DNA of 9,730 nt from Verrucomicrobia bacterium UBA2970 (GCA_002348345.1 DEAY01000480.1:1354-11083); one strand, 5' to 3'. Shown: positions 1 through 8,271, numbered from the stretch's first letter. The notes: a model not told the origin generated them from the sequence alone. A program made the numbers and translations.

Positions 1-53
1 CCGGATCCGCCGGCGTCGCCCGCCGCTACTCTGACTACGAAAACAATCGGTAG
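1..53 (+). CDS. Possible 3' end of an upstream gene
   Basis: Reading from base 3, the window opens with a stop-free stretch of 16 codons ending in TAG at 51-53. The C-terminal residues are RRYSDYENNR. The composition is compatible with a real protein tail, and the stop lies 13 bases before the next start codon, which would suit an operon. It is too short to assign to a family. The frame of the next gene (base 1) is also open back to the window edge, so frame alone does not prove this tail is coding. Confidence 0.3.
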   Translation, partial: GSAGVARRYSDYENNR

Positions 54-66
54 ATTCAAAAAAGAC

Positions 67-810
67 ATGAGCCGCCTCCGAAAGAGCCTTGGAATCCCGA
101 CCTTTGCGGTCGCCCTGTTTTCTGGACTTGCCCATCAAGCAAACGCCCAGGAAACGCCTCCCCTCCCGAATGATTTCCGGTTGGTCTATTCACAGAATTT
201 CGAAGGGCCTTCATGGCGGGACCAATTTGTCATGACCGATCCGCTGGCATGGCGTTCCGGCACGGCCGGCGGCGGAGACGCCGCCAACAAGACCCTGGAA
301 CTCTTCGGAAAAAGCGATTACCAGCCCCCCCATCGTTCCCCCTTCAATATCGCGTTCATCAAGGAAACGGTGGTCGGCGATTTCATCCTGGATGTGAAAC
401 TTCTGCAGACGGGCAAGGAATACGGACACCGGGACATGTGCCTCTTTTTTGGCTTTCAGGATCCCGCCCATTTTTACTACGTCCACATGGCAACGGCAAC
501 GGACGACCACGCCCACAATCTCTTCATCGTCAACGAGGCTCCTCGAATCAAGATTTCGGAGAAGACCTCCAAGGGCGTGCAATGGGGCACCCAGGTCTGG
601 CATCACGTCCGCCTGATCCGTCGGACGGGCTCGGGATTGATCCAGGTCTTTTTCGATGACATGGAGACCCCCATCATGCAGGCAACCGATACCCATTTCG
701 GGACTGGACACATCGGATTCGGGTCATTTGACGACACCGGAATGGTTGACGACATTCGATTGTGGTCGAACCAAGTCAGCCTGAAACCAATCCCTCCATT
801 CAAGCCCTGA
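67..810 (+). CDS. Secreted ConA-like (DUF1080/LamG-like) domain protein
   Basis: This 247-residue protein starts with a Sec signal peptide: basic residues (MSRLRK), a hydrophobic stretch to about residue 22, and a likely cut after ANA at residue 27. The rest (about 35-235) resembles a concanavalin A-like beta-sandwich of the DUF1080 / LamG type. It begins with the strand pattern around FRLVYSQNFEG (37-47), and continues through FILDVKLL (106-113), HFYYVHMA (135-142) and WHHVRLIR (178-185). It ends with the very typical FGTGHIGFGSFDDTGMVDDI (211-230). DUF1080 proteins include 3-keto-glycoside hydrolases, while other members of the fold only bind sugars; no catalytic residue can be assigned here, so the activity is open. 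The ATG at 67 is chosen because the signal peptide follows at once; only an A-rich stretch, not a clear ribosome-binding site, precedes it. It may be secreted to serve the redox pair downstream. Confidence 0.88.
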   Translation: MSRLRKSLGIPTFAVALFSGLAHQANAQETPPLPNDFRLVYSQNFEGPSWRDQFVMTDPLAWRSGTAGGGDAANKTLELFGKSDYQPPHRSPFNIAFIKETVVGDFILDVKLLQTGKEYGHRDMCLFFGFQDPAHFYYVHMATATDDHAHNLFIVNEAPRIKISEKTSKGVQWGTQVWHHVRLIRRTGSGLIQVFFDDMETPIMQATDTHFGTGHIGFGSFDDTGMVDDIRLWSNQVSLKPIPPFKP

Positions 811-816
811 CCGAGA

Positions 817-845
817 GGGGTCATGGCGTTGCCCCCCATTTTCTT
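817..845 (+). terminator. Weak hairpin between the first and second gene
   Basis: GGGG (817-820) can pair with CCCC (834-837), and inside it GGC (825-827) can pair with GCC (831-833) around a GTT loop. TCAT (821-824) would be bulged out. The run ATTTTCTT follows. It could be a leaky intrinsic terminator separating the first gene from the cytochrome gene. The bulge and the interrupted T tract make this doubtful. Confidence 0.2.
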
Positions 846-874
846 CCCGATCAGTTCCCGAGAATCCAATCGAG

Positions 875-3247
875 TTGAAACGACGTCTCCCATTGAAACG
901 ACCGCTCCGAAACCCTCTGGGTCTCATCACCTGCCTCGTTCATTGGCTCGTTGCCGTTTCCGCGGCGGAATTCGAGACTCGGGAATCTTCTGCCGGGCTT
1001 GAGATCTTCGAGAAATCGATTCGGCCCGCACTGATCGAGCACTGTTTCGAATGCCATAGCGCCCAGGCAAAATCCCTCAAGGGAGGCCTCCGCCTCGACG
1101 CTCGCGACCTTCTCCTCGCCGGAGGCGATTCGGGGCCGCTTTTCGATGCCGGCGACCCTGATTCCAGCCTCCTTCTTTCCGCGTTGAGGCAGGAAACCCT
1201 AGAAATGCCTCCCCGCGGAAAACTGCCCGATGCCACCATCGACGCGTTCCAAGAATGGATCGAACTTGGCGCGCCAACCCCCGCTTCATTTCAAGCCTCG
1301 GAAGCAAGCGTTTCGATGCCAAGCTCAGCGGAACGGCACTGGGCCTTTCGCCCCATCCTCCGGGTGAATCCGCCCCGCGCTGAATCGGGGCATTGGGCTC
1401 GCAATCCCATCGACCTCTTCATCCTTCACGCCATGAAAGGAAAGGGGCTCTCCCCCAGCGCTCCCGCCAAACCGGCCACCCTGATCCGCCGTCTGAGCTT
1501 CGACACCATCGGTCTTCCGCCCTCGGAGCCCCAGTTTGAAGCCACCCGGATTGCCCCGCACCCGGCCTGGTATGAGGGGCAGATCGAAGGGTTTCTCGCA
1601 GCCCCTCAATTCGGTGAACATTGGGGGAGGAAATGGCTTGATCTGGCCCGCTACGCCGACACCAACGGCGTTGATGAGAACTATAATTTCCTCAACGCCT
1701 GGAGATACCGGGACTACGTCGTCCGGGCCTTCAACCGGGACAAGCCCTTCGATCAGTTCCTGATCGAACAAATCGCCGGCGACCTGCTCCCGAAAATCGA
1801 GGACTCTCACCGGCAGGCCGATCAAATCATTGCCACCGGATTCCTCACCTTGGGCCCGAAAATGTTGGCCGAACAGGATAAGGACAAACTGCTCATGGAC
1901 ATCGTGGATGAACAGATCGATGTCCTTTGCAAAACCGCCATCGGGATGACCATCGGATGCGCCCGTTGCCATGACCACAAGTTCGACCCGATCAGCAGCG
2001 AAGATTACTACGCCATGGCAGGCATCTTCGCCTCCACCCGGACCATGGCGAACACCAATCACGTTTCCTTCTGGACGGAAACCGTTCTACCCAACCCACG
2101 GAACCTGACCTTAATCAAGCTACACGAGGCCAGCCTCAGCGAACGGGAAACCGCCATTGACCAGCTCAAACGGGAGCCCTCATCCGAGGAGAACAAGGAG
2201 AAGATTCGATCCCAAGAGAAGGAACTCAAGGCCTTGAGGGACCGGGGCCCCGACCTCCCCAAAGCCATGGCCGTTATCGACGGAATTCCCAGGGATCTGG
2301 CCATCCATATCCGGGGCAACCACCTCAATCAAGGCGCCACACCGATCCCGCGTGGCGTCCCTTCACAGATCTCCCCCCCGCTTCCCGGAGCCCTCCCCGC
2401 GCGGTCCAGCGGTCGACTTGAGCTGGCTCGATGGTTTACCGACGATGACAACCCACTGACAGCCCGTGTGATGGTCAACCGAATCTGGCAGGGTTATTTC
2501 GGGAAAGGACTGGTGTCGACCCCTTCCAATTTCGGAACTCGAGGCGGCGAGCCCTCCCATCCCGGCTTGCTGGATTGGCTCGCGATGGAACTGGTCGACT
2601 CCGACTGGTCTCTCAAACACATCCACCGTCTGATTCTCTCCTCCTCCACCTACCGTCAAGCGAGTCAACCGCGTCCTGAAATGGCCAGGATCGATCCGGA
2701 CAATCGCTACTACTGGAAACAAAACCGGCGACGTCTCTCCGCCGAAGGCATTCGGGATTCCATCCTTCAAGTGTGCCGGCAACTCGACCTTCGGATGGAA
2801 GGCAGGGTCGACCACGCCAATCGGAACGAAACCTATTATCGAGGCAATGGGGAGGAATTCCAGTCCCCTCGCCGATCCATCTACCTCCCGGTGATCCGCG
2901 GCCGGGGCTACGATCTGTTCAACACGTTTGATTACTCGGAATCCGGAGCGCATCTCGCCCAGCGCACGGTCACGACGGTTCCCCATCAGGCCTTGTTCAT
3001 GCTCAACGCACCCTTGGTCATCGACGCTGCCGAGGCCATGGCCGCTCAACTGGATCCGGGTTCGGGAGACCTCACCCCGCTCTACCGTGGCATCCTGTTC
3101 CGAAACCCTTCGCCTGACGAGCGGCGCCTGGCGGCGGCCCTTCAGCAGCAGGTGAAGTCGTTCACCGAACCCGATTCCAAGCGAAGCCCGGTCGGGGTGC
3201 TCATCCAAAGCCTGATCGCCTCCAATGAATTCGTCTATGTTGACTAG
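875..3247 (+). CDS. Exported di-heme PSCyt1-DUF1549-DUF1553 protein
   Basis: This 790-residue protein has a basic, hydrophobic export signal (about 1-31). Next comes a planctomycete-type cytochrome c domain (PSCyt1, about 43-135) with heme motif CFECH at 57-61 and the distal-looking MPPRGKLP at 111-118. DUF1549 (PSCyt2, about 155-390) follows, recognised by HWAFRP, NPIDLFIL, WLDLARYADTNG and a second heme motif, CARCHDHKFDP at 362-372. A charged, probably coiled-coil linker spans about 415-457. DUF1553 (PSD1, about 512-775) has LARWFTDDDNPLTARVMVNR, FGTRGGEPSHP and RRLSAEGIRDSIL. The family is extracytoplasmic and thought to work in electron transfer or oxidation of extracellular carbon; the substrate is unknown. 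The TTG at 875 is the only common start codon between the previous stop and the signal peptide; a second TTG at 893 would also keep the signal. It is slightly short for a family that often exceeds 800 residues, but no domain is missing. The DUF1501 gene downstream is its usual partner. Confidence 0.95.
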   Translation: MKRRLPLKRPLRNPLGLITCLVHWLVAVSAAEFETRESSAGLEIFEKSIRPALIEHCFECHSAQAKSLKGGLRLDARDLLLAGGDSGPLFDAGDPDSSLLLSALRQETLEMPPRGKLPDATIDAFQEWIELGAPTPASFQASEASVSMPSSAERHWAFRPILRVNPPRAESGHWARNPIDLFILHAMKGKGLSPSAPAKPATLIRRLSFDTIGLPPSEPQFEATRIAPHPAWYEGQIEGFLAAPQFGEHWGRKWLDLARYADTNGVDENYNFLNAWRYRDYVVRAFNRDKPFDQFLIEQIAGDLLPKIEDSHRQADQIIATGFLTLGPKMLAEQDKDKLLMDIVDEQIDVLCKTAIGMTIGCARCHDHKFDPISSEDYYAMAGIFASTRTMANTNHVSFWTETVLPNPRNLTLIKLHEASLSERETAIDQLKREPSSEENKEKIRSQEKELKALRDRGPDLPKAMAVIDGIPRDLAIHIRGNHLNQGATPIPRGVPSQISPPLPGALPARSSGRLELARWFTDDDNPLTARVMVNRIWQGYFGKGLVSTPSNFGTRGGEPSHPGLLDWLAMELVDSDWSLKHIHRLILSSSTYRQASQPRPEMARIDPDNRYYWKQNRRRLSAEGIRDSILQVCRQLDLRMEGRVDHANRNETYYRGNGEEFQSPRRSIYLPVIRGRGYDLFNTFDYSESGAHLAQRTVTTVPHQALFMLNAPLVIDAAEAMAAQLDPGSGDLTPLYRGILFRNPSPDERRLAAALQQQVKSFTEPDSKRSPVGVLIQSLIASNEFVYVD

Positions 3248-4625
3248 CCACTCGCGACGGCAAGCGCTCAAACTGACCGCCCTTGGATTGGGGTCTGTCT
3301 TGTGCCATGGGGGACGCGAGACGCTGCTCGCCTCGAATGCCTCCCCCCTCGCGCCCCGGCCGGCTCCGATGAAGGCCCGCGCCAAACGGGTCATTTTTCT
3401 CTTCATGCACGGGGGCCCCTCCCATCTCGACACCTTCGACTACAAGCCACGGCTCGAGCGGGAGACCGGACAGCCTCTTCCCTTCGCCAAACCTCGAGTC
3501 CAGTTCGCCAAAACCGGAAACCTGTTGAGAAGTCCCTGGTCTTTTCGGCAATACGGTGACAGCGGCGCCTGGGTCAGCGAGCTCTTTCCGCGCCTCGCCA
3601 CCCAGGTGGATCGACTGGCCTTCGTGAAATCGATTCACGGGTCCAACGAAGCGCACGGGGGCGCCCTTTTGAAGATTCATACCGGTTCCGACACCTTCGT
3701 CAGACCCAGTCTTGGAGCCTGGGTGAGCTACGGACTGGGCACCGAGAACCCGGATCTCCCAAGCTTTATCACGATCAACCCCTCCCTCGGTCACGGAGGC
3801 GTCCAGAACTTCGGAGCCGCCTTCCTTCCCCCGATTCATCAAGCCACCCGAATCGGAAAACGCGGCCAATCCCTCCGCGATCTCCAATTCACCCACATCG
3901 CCCATCCGGAAACCTCCGACGCCATCCAGCGGGCTCAACTCGATTTCCTCAGACAACAGAACGCCCGCCCACTCCGGCGCTCCGGTGATTCCCCGGAGTG
4001 GTCCGCCCGATCCGATTCCTTTGAGTTGGCCTACCGGATGCAATCCATCATTCCCGGGCTGATGGACCTGGAATCCGAGCCCAAGGCCACCCGGGAACGA
4101 TACGGGCTCGGTAACGAAACGACGGAGAATTTCGGCCGACAATGTTTATTGGCCCGCCGGCTCGCCGAGTCGGGTGTGCGCTTCATCCAATGCAGCCATG
4201 GCTATTGGGACCAACATTCCAATCTCAAGAAGCAACACGCCGAGCTGGCAAGCCAAGTCGATCAACCGATCTGCGGCCTCCTCACCGACCTCCATGCCCG
4301 CGGGCTTCTCGATGAAACCCTGGTCATTTGGGGCGGGGAGTTTGGAAGAACCCCGACCGCCCAGGGAAAGGACGGTCGGGACCACAATCCCCACGCCTTC
4401 ACCTGGTGGTTTGCCGGAGGAGGAATCAAGGCGGGCCTCAGCTATGGCCAAACCGACGACTACGGCTACTATGCCGCCCATGACAAGGCCCACATCCATG
4501 ACGTCCATGCGACCATCCTCCATCTCCTGGGACTGGATCATGAAACGCTTACCTACCGACATGCGGGGCGCGATTTTCGATTGACCGATGTTTCCGGGAA
4601 GGTCCTCACCCCGATCCTCGTCTGA
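3225..4625 (+). CDS. Tat-exported DUF1501 protein
   Basis: This 466-residue protein carries a twin-arginine signal, SRRQALK at 10-16, followed by a hydrophobic stretch to about residue 27. It then shows the DUF1501 pattern: VIFLFMHGGPSHLDTFDYKP (56-75), SHGYWDQH (324-331), GGEFGRTP (370-377), GRDHNPH (384-390) and DVHATILHLLGLDH (426-439). DUF1501 is a branch of the alkaline phosphatase/sulfatase-like fold, and these His/Asp/Glu motifs probably bind metal. No serine or cysteine of a classical sulfatase CxPxR site is seen, so sulfatase activity is not claimed. Tat export suggests folding, perhaps with cofactor, before transport. The gene overlaps the end of the DUF1553 gene by 23 bases, which suggests translational coupling. 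An in-frame ATG at 3237 would start four residues later and keep the whole Tat motif; neither start has an evident ribosome-binding site. The biochemical role of the family is unknown. Confidence 0.95.
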   Translation: MNSSMLTSHSRRQALKLTALGLGSVLCHGGRETLLASNASPLAPRPAPMKARAKRVIFLFMHGGPSHLDTFDYKPRLERETGQPLPFAKPRVQFAKTGNLLRSPWSFRQYGDSGAWVSELFPRLATQVDRLAFVKSIHGSNEAHGGALLKIHTGSDTFVRPSLGAWVSYGLGTENPDLPSFITINPSLGHGGVQNFGAAFLPPIHQATRIGKRGQSLRDLQFTHIAHPETSDAIQRAQLDFLRQQNARPLRRSGDSPEWSARSDSFELAYRMQSIIPGLMDLESEPKATRERYGLGNETTENFGRQCLLARRLAESGVRFIQCSHGYWDQHSNLKKQHAELASQVDQPICGLLTDLHARGLLDETLVIWGGEFGRTPTAQGKDGRDHNPHAFTWWFAGGGIKAGLSYGQTDDYGYYAAHDKAHIHDVHATILHLLGLDHETLTYRHAGRDFRLTDVSGKVLTPILV

Positions 4626-4662
4626 TCCCCGAGCCCCCCTCAACCCAACACCTGAATCGCCG

Positions 4663-5472
4663 ATGAATCTCCCATCCCCTCCGAGCCGCTGGTTTTGCTT
4701 CCGTGCCGCCCTCGAGCTTCCCTCCTGGCTCCGGCTGGGGGTTGCCACGCTACTCCTGTTCCTGCCGCTTTGGAACACCGGTGGTCTCTTCGGAGAATCA
4801 ACACGTCCCGCTGGGATCCCCGATGGCTTCGTTGATTTGAAGAAGGTGGTTCCTGAGATCCAAATCGACCTGAAGTACGTAACCGCGGAAAATTTCACCG
4901 GTGAACCCGTCGATGGCTACACGGCGAATCGATGCTGGATCACTCGGCAAGCGGCATTGAAGTTGGCCCTCGTCCAGGCGGAGCTTCGACCCTATTCCCT
5001 GGGACTCAAGGTCTTTGACGCTTACCGGCCTCAATCGGCGGTCGACCATTTCGTCCGCTGGACGATGGAACCCAATCAGGTCGCCCAACAGCAGACCTAC
5101 CATCCCGGTCTTTTAAAAACCGAATTGATTGAAAAAGGCTACATCTCCGATCGATCCGGACATTCCCGAGGCAGCACCGTCGATCTCACGATCGTGGATC
5201 ATGCCGATCTGCATCAGGGTGCCCCCAGGGAACTGGACATGGGCACCCCCTTCGATTTCTTCGGCCCCCAATCAGCCGGAGCCTATCCTGGGCTCAGCGT
5301 CCAACAACGAAGCAACCGCTTGCTTCTCAAAACCATCATGGAACGCCACGGCTTTAAGGGCTACTCCAAGGAGTGGTGGCATTTCCGGCTCGAAAACGAG
5401 CGGTATCCCGAGACCTTCTTCAATTTCCCGACCGGAGGAACCGCCCTGCCCCAGCGGAGTAAGCAGGACTAG
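4663..5472 (+). CDS. Exported VanX/DdpX-type D-Ala-D-Ala dipeptidase (M15D)
   Basis: This is a zinc peptidase of the VanX/DdpX family, which splits D-alanyl-D-alanine. In the 269-residue form the zinc and catalytic motifs are intact: SGHSRGSTVD at 165-174 (SxHxxGxxxD, with H167 and D174 as zinc ligands) and EWWHF at 237-241 (catalytic E237, zinc ligand H240). DAYRP at 119-123 holds the conserved arginine, and DLKYVTAENFTG (69-80) is the typical N-terminal strand. Unlike classical cytoplasmic VanX of about 200 residues, it has an N-terminal extension with a hydrophobic segment at about 24-43, so it is probably exported or membrane-anchored. The frame is open back to 4588, inside the previous gene, but those residues are Pro/Ser/Arg-rich and the ATG at 4663 directly precedes the signal-like region. 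No vanH, vanA, vanR or vanS gene is nearby, so recovery of D-Ala from peptidoglycan is likelier than vancomycin resistance. Confidence 0.92.
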   Translation: MNLPSPPSRWFCFRAALELPSWLRLGVATLLLFLPLWNTGGLFGESTRPAGIPDGFVDLKKVVPEIQIDLKYVTAENFTGEPVDGYTANRCWITRQAALKLALVQAELRPYSLGLKVFDAYRPQSAVDHFVRWTMEPNQVAQQQTYHPGLLKTELIEKGYISDRSGHSRGSTVDLTIVDHADLHQGAPRELDMGTPFDFFGPQSAGAYPGLSVQQRSNRLLLKTIMERHGFKGYSKEWWHFRLENERYPETFFNFPTGGTALPQRSKQD

Positions 5473-5520
5473 GATCGCTCCGGGACCTCGCAATCCATTT
5501 CCCCACTCAAGATCAAGCCG

Positions 5521-8163
5521 ATGGCCATGGCCGAACAGAAGCGCCTGGAGGAAGACGCTCAACGCCTTCAGCACTGGAAACGATGGGGCCCCTACCTTTC
5601 CGAACGACAGTGGGGAACGGTTCGTGAGGACTATTCGGCCGCCGGCACCTGCTGGAACCACCTGCCTCACGATCACGCCCGCTCTCGGGCCTACCGATGG
5701 GGTGAAGACGGATTGCTTGGCATGACCGATCGCCAGGCCAGACTTTGCTTTGCACTCGCCTTGTGGAACGGGAAGGATGCGATCCTGAAGGAGCGGCTTT
5801 TCGGACTCAACGGTCACGAAGGCAATCACGGAGAGGACGTCAAGGAACTCTACTACTACCTGGATTCATCTCCCACCCACGCTTACCTCAAGGCCCTCTA
5901 CAAGTACCCCCAGGCCGCGTTTCCCTATCAACGGCTCCTCGAAGAAAACCGGCGGCGGGGACGCCATGAACCCGAATTCGAACTCCTGGACACCGGTGTT
6001 TTTGATCACGCCCGCTACTTCGACGTTCAATGCGAGTATGCAAAGAGAACTCCCAACGATATCCTCATTCGAATTCGGGTGACCAATCACGGCGACCGGA
6101 CGGCTCCCCTGCACTTGCTTCCCACCCTCTGGTTCCGCAACACCTGGAGTTGGAACCCTCCGAATGAGGGAGGCTTACGCCGCCCTTCCATTCATCGGGA
6201 CGGCGATCGACGGCTCCGGGCGAACCACGAGACGCTCGGGAATTTTGTCCTCGAGTTTGAACGGGCGCCCACGGAACTCCTCCTCACCCATAACGAAACC
6301 AATCGACACCGCCTCTACCAATCCAAACGGACGCCCCACGTCAAAGACGCCTTCCACGATCATATCATTTCCAAGCCGATTCCCGAACTCCGCACGCTCG
6401 ATACGGGAACCAAGGCAGCGCCCCATTATTGCCTGACCCTGGCTCCGGGAACCACGGAGGAGATTGCCCTTCGCCTCTTCCCTGAGGAGGCCCCGCCATC
6501 CGAATCCTTTGGCGAATCCTTCGCCTCGACATTCCGCCAACGCCAGGAGGAGACCACGGCCTACTATCAAGGCCTGGGCCTTGACCGTCTGGATCCGGAG
6601 AATCAACTCATCGCCCGGCAGGCCTACGCCGGCCTTCTCTGGACCAAGCAGTTTTATCATTACGTGGTCGAGCGCTGGCTCACCGGCGACCCCTCGGGAC
6701 CGACTCCTCCTTCAAGCCGCCTCCAGGGGCGCAACCGACAGTGGAAACACCTTCACGCGCGGGACATCATTTCCATGCCCGACAAGTGGGAGTATCCCTG
6801 GTTTGCGGCCTGGGACCTGGCGTTTCACATGATCCCCTTCGCCCGCCTTGACCCCGAATTCGCCAAGGCCCAGATGATCCTCTTTCTGCGAGAGTGGTAT
6901 CTCCACCCCAACGGCCAACTCCCGGCCTACGAATTCGCCTTCGGGGATGTCAACCCCCCGGTACACGCCTGGGCGGTGTGGCGCATTTACAAGATCACCG
7001 GCGCGCAGGGGCATCGGGACCGATTATTTCTGGAGAGCGCCTTTCAAAAACTGCTCCTCAATTTCACTTGGTGGGTCAATCGAAAAGACAAGAACGGGAA
7101 CAATCTCTTTGGAGGTGGATTCCTGGGGCTTGATAATATCGGACCCTTCGATCGATCCAAACCCTTCCCCGGCGGGGGCACGCTCACCCAGGCGGACGGA
7201 ACGGCTTGGATGGCGTTCTATTGTCTCACCATGCTGAGCATCGCCCTGGAGCTTGCGGAGGAGGAGGGGGAGGTCAACACCGCTTACGAGGACATGGCGT
7301 CAAAGTTCTTCGAGCATTTCGTCCAGATCTCACAGGCCTTTAACCACCTTGACGGAACGGGATTGTGGGACGAGCGCGATGGATTCTACTACGATCGGAT
7401 CAACCAAGACGACCAAACGATCACGGTGAGAACCCGGTCGCTGGTCGGTCTGCTGCCCCTCATCGCCGCCGAGGTGATTCCGGTCAAAAAAATCCAGGGC
7501 CTTCCGGGCTTCTCCAAACGGTTTCGCTGGTTCACCAAGCATCAACCCCAACTCGCATCCCATCTCCATCATCGAACCCGCGGCGCGAACGAGCAATTGC
7601 TTCTCATGCTCAGTACCCCCGAACGCTTGGAACGCACCCTGGGCTACCTGATGAGCGAGGACGAATTTCTCTCGAAACACGGGATTCGTTCGCTGTCCAA
7701 ATACCACGAAAAAAGCCCTTCGCTCCTCCGACTCGCAGGGCAGGATTTCCGGGTCCCCTATACGCCGGGTGAATCAACCACCCCCCTCTTCGGCGGAAAC
7801 TCCAACTGGCGCGGGCCCATTTGGTTTCCCGTCAATTACCTCCTCATTGAAGCGCTTGAGCGATACGATTACTTCTATGGTGACGCATTGAAGATCTCGC
7901 CCTTGGGCACGCCTGATTCCCCGGAGCATACTTGCGGATCGGCCGCCCGGGAAATCTCGACGCGCCTGACCAAGATCTTCCGATTCGACGCCGACGGCTG
8001 CCGCCCCTGCCACGGCAACGAGACCCTCTACCGGAAAGGCGGTCCCTGGGAAGATCTCGTCTTGTTTCACGAGTATTTTGACGGCGACACGGCCAAAGGC
8101 CTGGGCGCCAGCCATCAGACAGGCTGGACGGCTCTGATTACCCGGCTTCTCGGAGCGCCCTGA
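5521..8163 (+). CDS. GH63/MGH1-like glycoside hydrolase (glucosidase)
   Basis: This 880-residue protein matches the large bacterial glucosidase-like group of family GH63 with an MGH1-like (alpha/alpha)6 barrel. The N-terminal beta domain (about 1-330) has the group's signature WGTVREDYSA (31-40) and HDHARSRAYRWGEDGLLG (50-67). The barrel (about 355-878) has KWEYPWFAAWDLAFHMIPF (422-440), NSNWRGPIWFPVNYL (760-774) and FHEYFDGDTAKGLGASHQTG (849-868). By analogy with characterised GH63 enzymes, D432 and E851 are candidate acid and base, but this is not proven from sequence alone. There is no signal peptide, so it should act in the cytosol on an alpha-glucoside, or possibly mannosyl- or glucosylglycerate-type, substrate. 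Length is normal for the group. Two start codons, ATG at 5521 and 5527, are possible and neither has a clear ribosome-binding site. It follows the dipeptidase gene after 48 bases and may share its transcript. Confidence 0.94.
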   Translation: MAMAEQKRLEEDAQRLQHWKRWGPYLSERQWGTVREDYSAAGTCWNHLPHDHARSRAYRWGEDGLLGMTDRQARLCFALALWNGKDAILKERLFGLNGHEGNHGEDVKELYYYLDSSPTHAYLKALYKYPQAAFPYQRLLEENRRRGRHEPEFELLDTGVFDHARYFDVQCEYAKRTPNDILIRIRVTNHGDRTAPLHLLPTLWFRNTWSWNPPNEGGLRRPSIHRDGDRRLRANHETLGNFVLEFERAPTELLLTHNETNRHRLYQSKRTPHVKDAFHDHIISKPIPELRTLDTGTKAAPHYCLTLAPGTTEEIALRLFPEEAPPSESFGESFASTFRQRQEETTAYYQGLGLDRLDPENQLIARQAYAGLLWTKQFYHYVVERWLTGDPSGPTPPSSRLQGRNRQWKHLHARDIISMPDKWEYPWFAAWDLAFHMIPFARLDPEFAKAQMILFLREWYLHPNGQLPAYEFAFGDVNPPVHAWAVWRIYKITGAQGHRDRLFLESAFQKLLLNFTWWVNRKDKNGNNLFGGGFLGLDNIGPFDRSKPFPGGGTLTQADGTAWMAFYCLTMLSIALELAEEEGEVNTAYEDMASKFFEHFVQISQAFNHLDGTGLWDERDGFYYDRINQDDQTITVRTRSLVGLLPLIAAEVIPVKKIQGLPGFSKRFRWFTKHQPQLASHLHHRTRGANEQLLLMLSTPERLERTLGYLMSEDEFLSKHGIRSLSKYHEKSPSLLRLAGQDFRVPYTPGESTTPLFGGNSNWRGPIWFPVNYLLIEALERYDYFYGDALKISPLGTPDSPEHTCGSAAREISTRLTKIFRFDADGCRPCHGNETLYRKGGPWEDLVLFHEYFDGDTAKGLGASHQTGWTALITRLLGAP

Positions 8164-8271
8164 AAAGGACCTGGACCAGCGCTCGGGGGCTGGTGGGGAA
8201 TCGCTCAGGCGTCGGAATCAGCCATACTTACGCAATTGGGAAACCCTTTGAAATGTTCGATGGAAAAACCC

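Noticed and set aside
2363..3433. 356-residue open frame on the - strand
   Set aside because: It lies opposite the well-supported DUF1553 and DUF1501 coding regions, has no recognisable domain, and is expected from codon bias in GC-rich DNA. The same holds for - strand frames at 1325-2062, 3201-4142, 4146-4898 and 6175-6660.
4588..4662. Longer start for the dipeptidase at 4588
   Set aside because: It would overlap the DUF1501 gene and add 25 Pro/Ser/Arg-rich residues before the signal-like segment; the ATG at 4663 is a better start.
4663..5472. Vancomycin-resistance gene cluster
   Set aside because: Only a VanX-like enzyme is present; no ligase, dehydrogenase or two-component regulator is nearby, and the protein appears exported.
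7999..8013. CxxCH (CRPCH, residues 827-831) in the glycoside hydrolase as a heme site
   Set aside because: The protein has no export signal, and heme attachment to this motif happens outside the cytoplasm. The position matches a segment of the GH63 group where RPCHG-like sequences occur, so the extra cysteine is probably chance.
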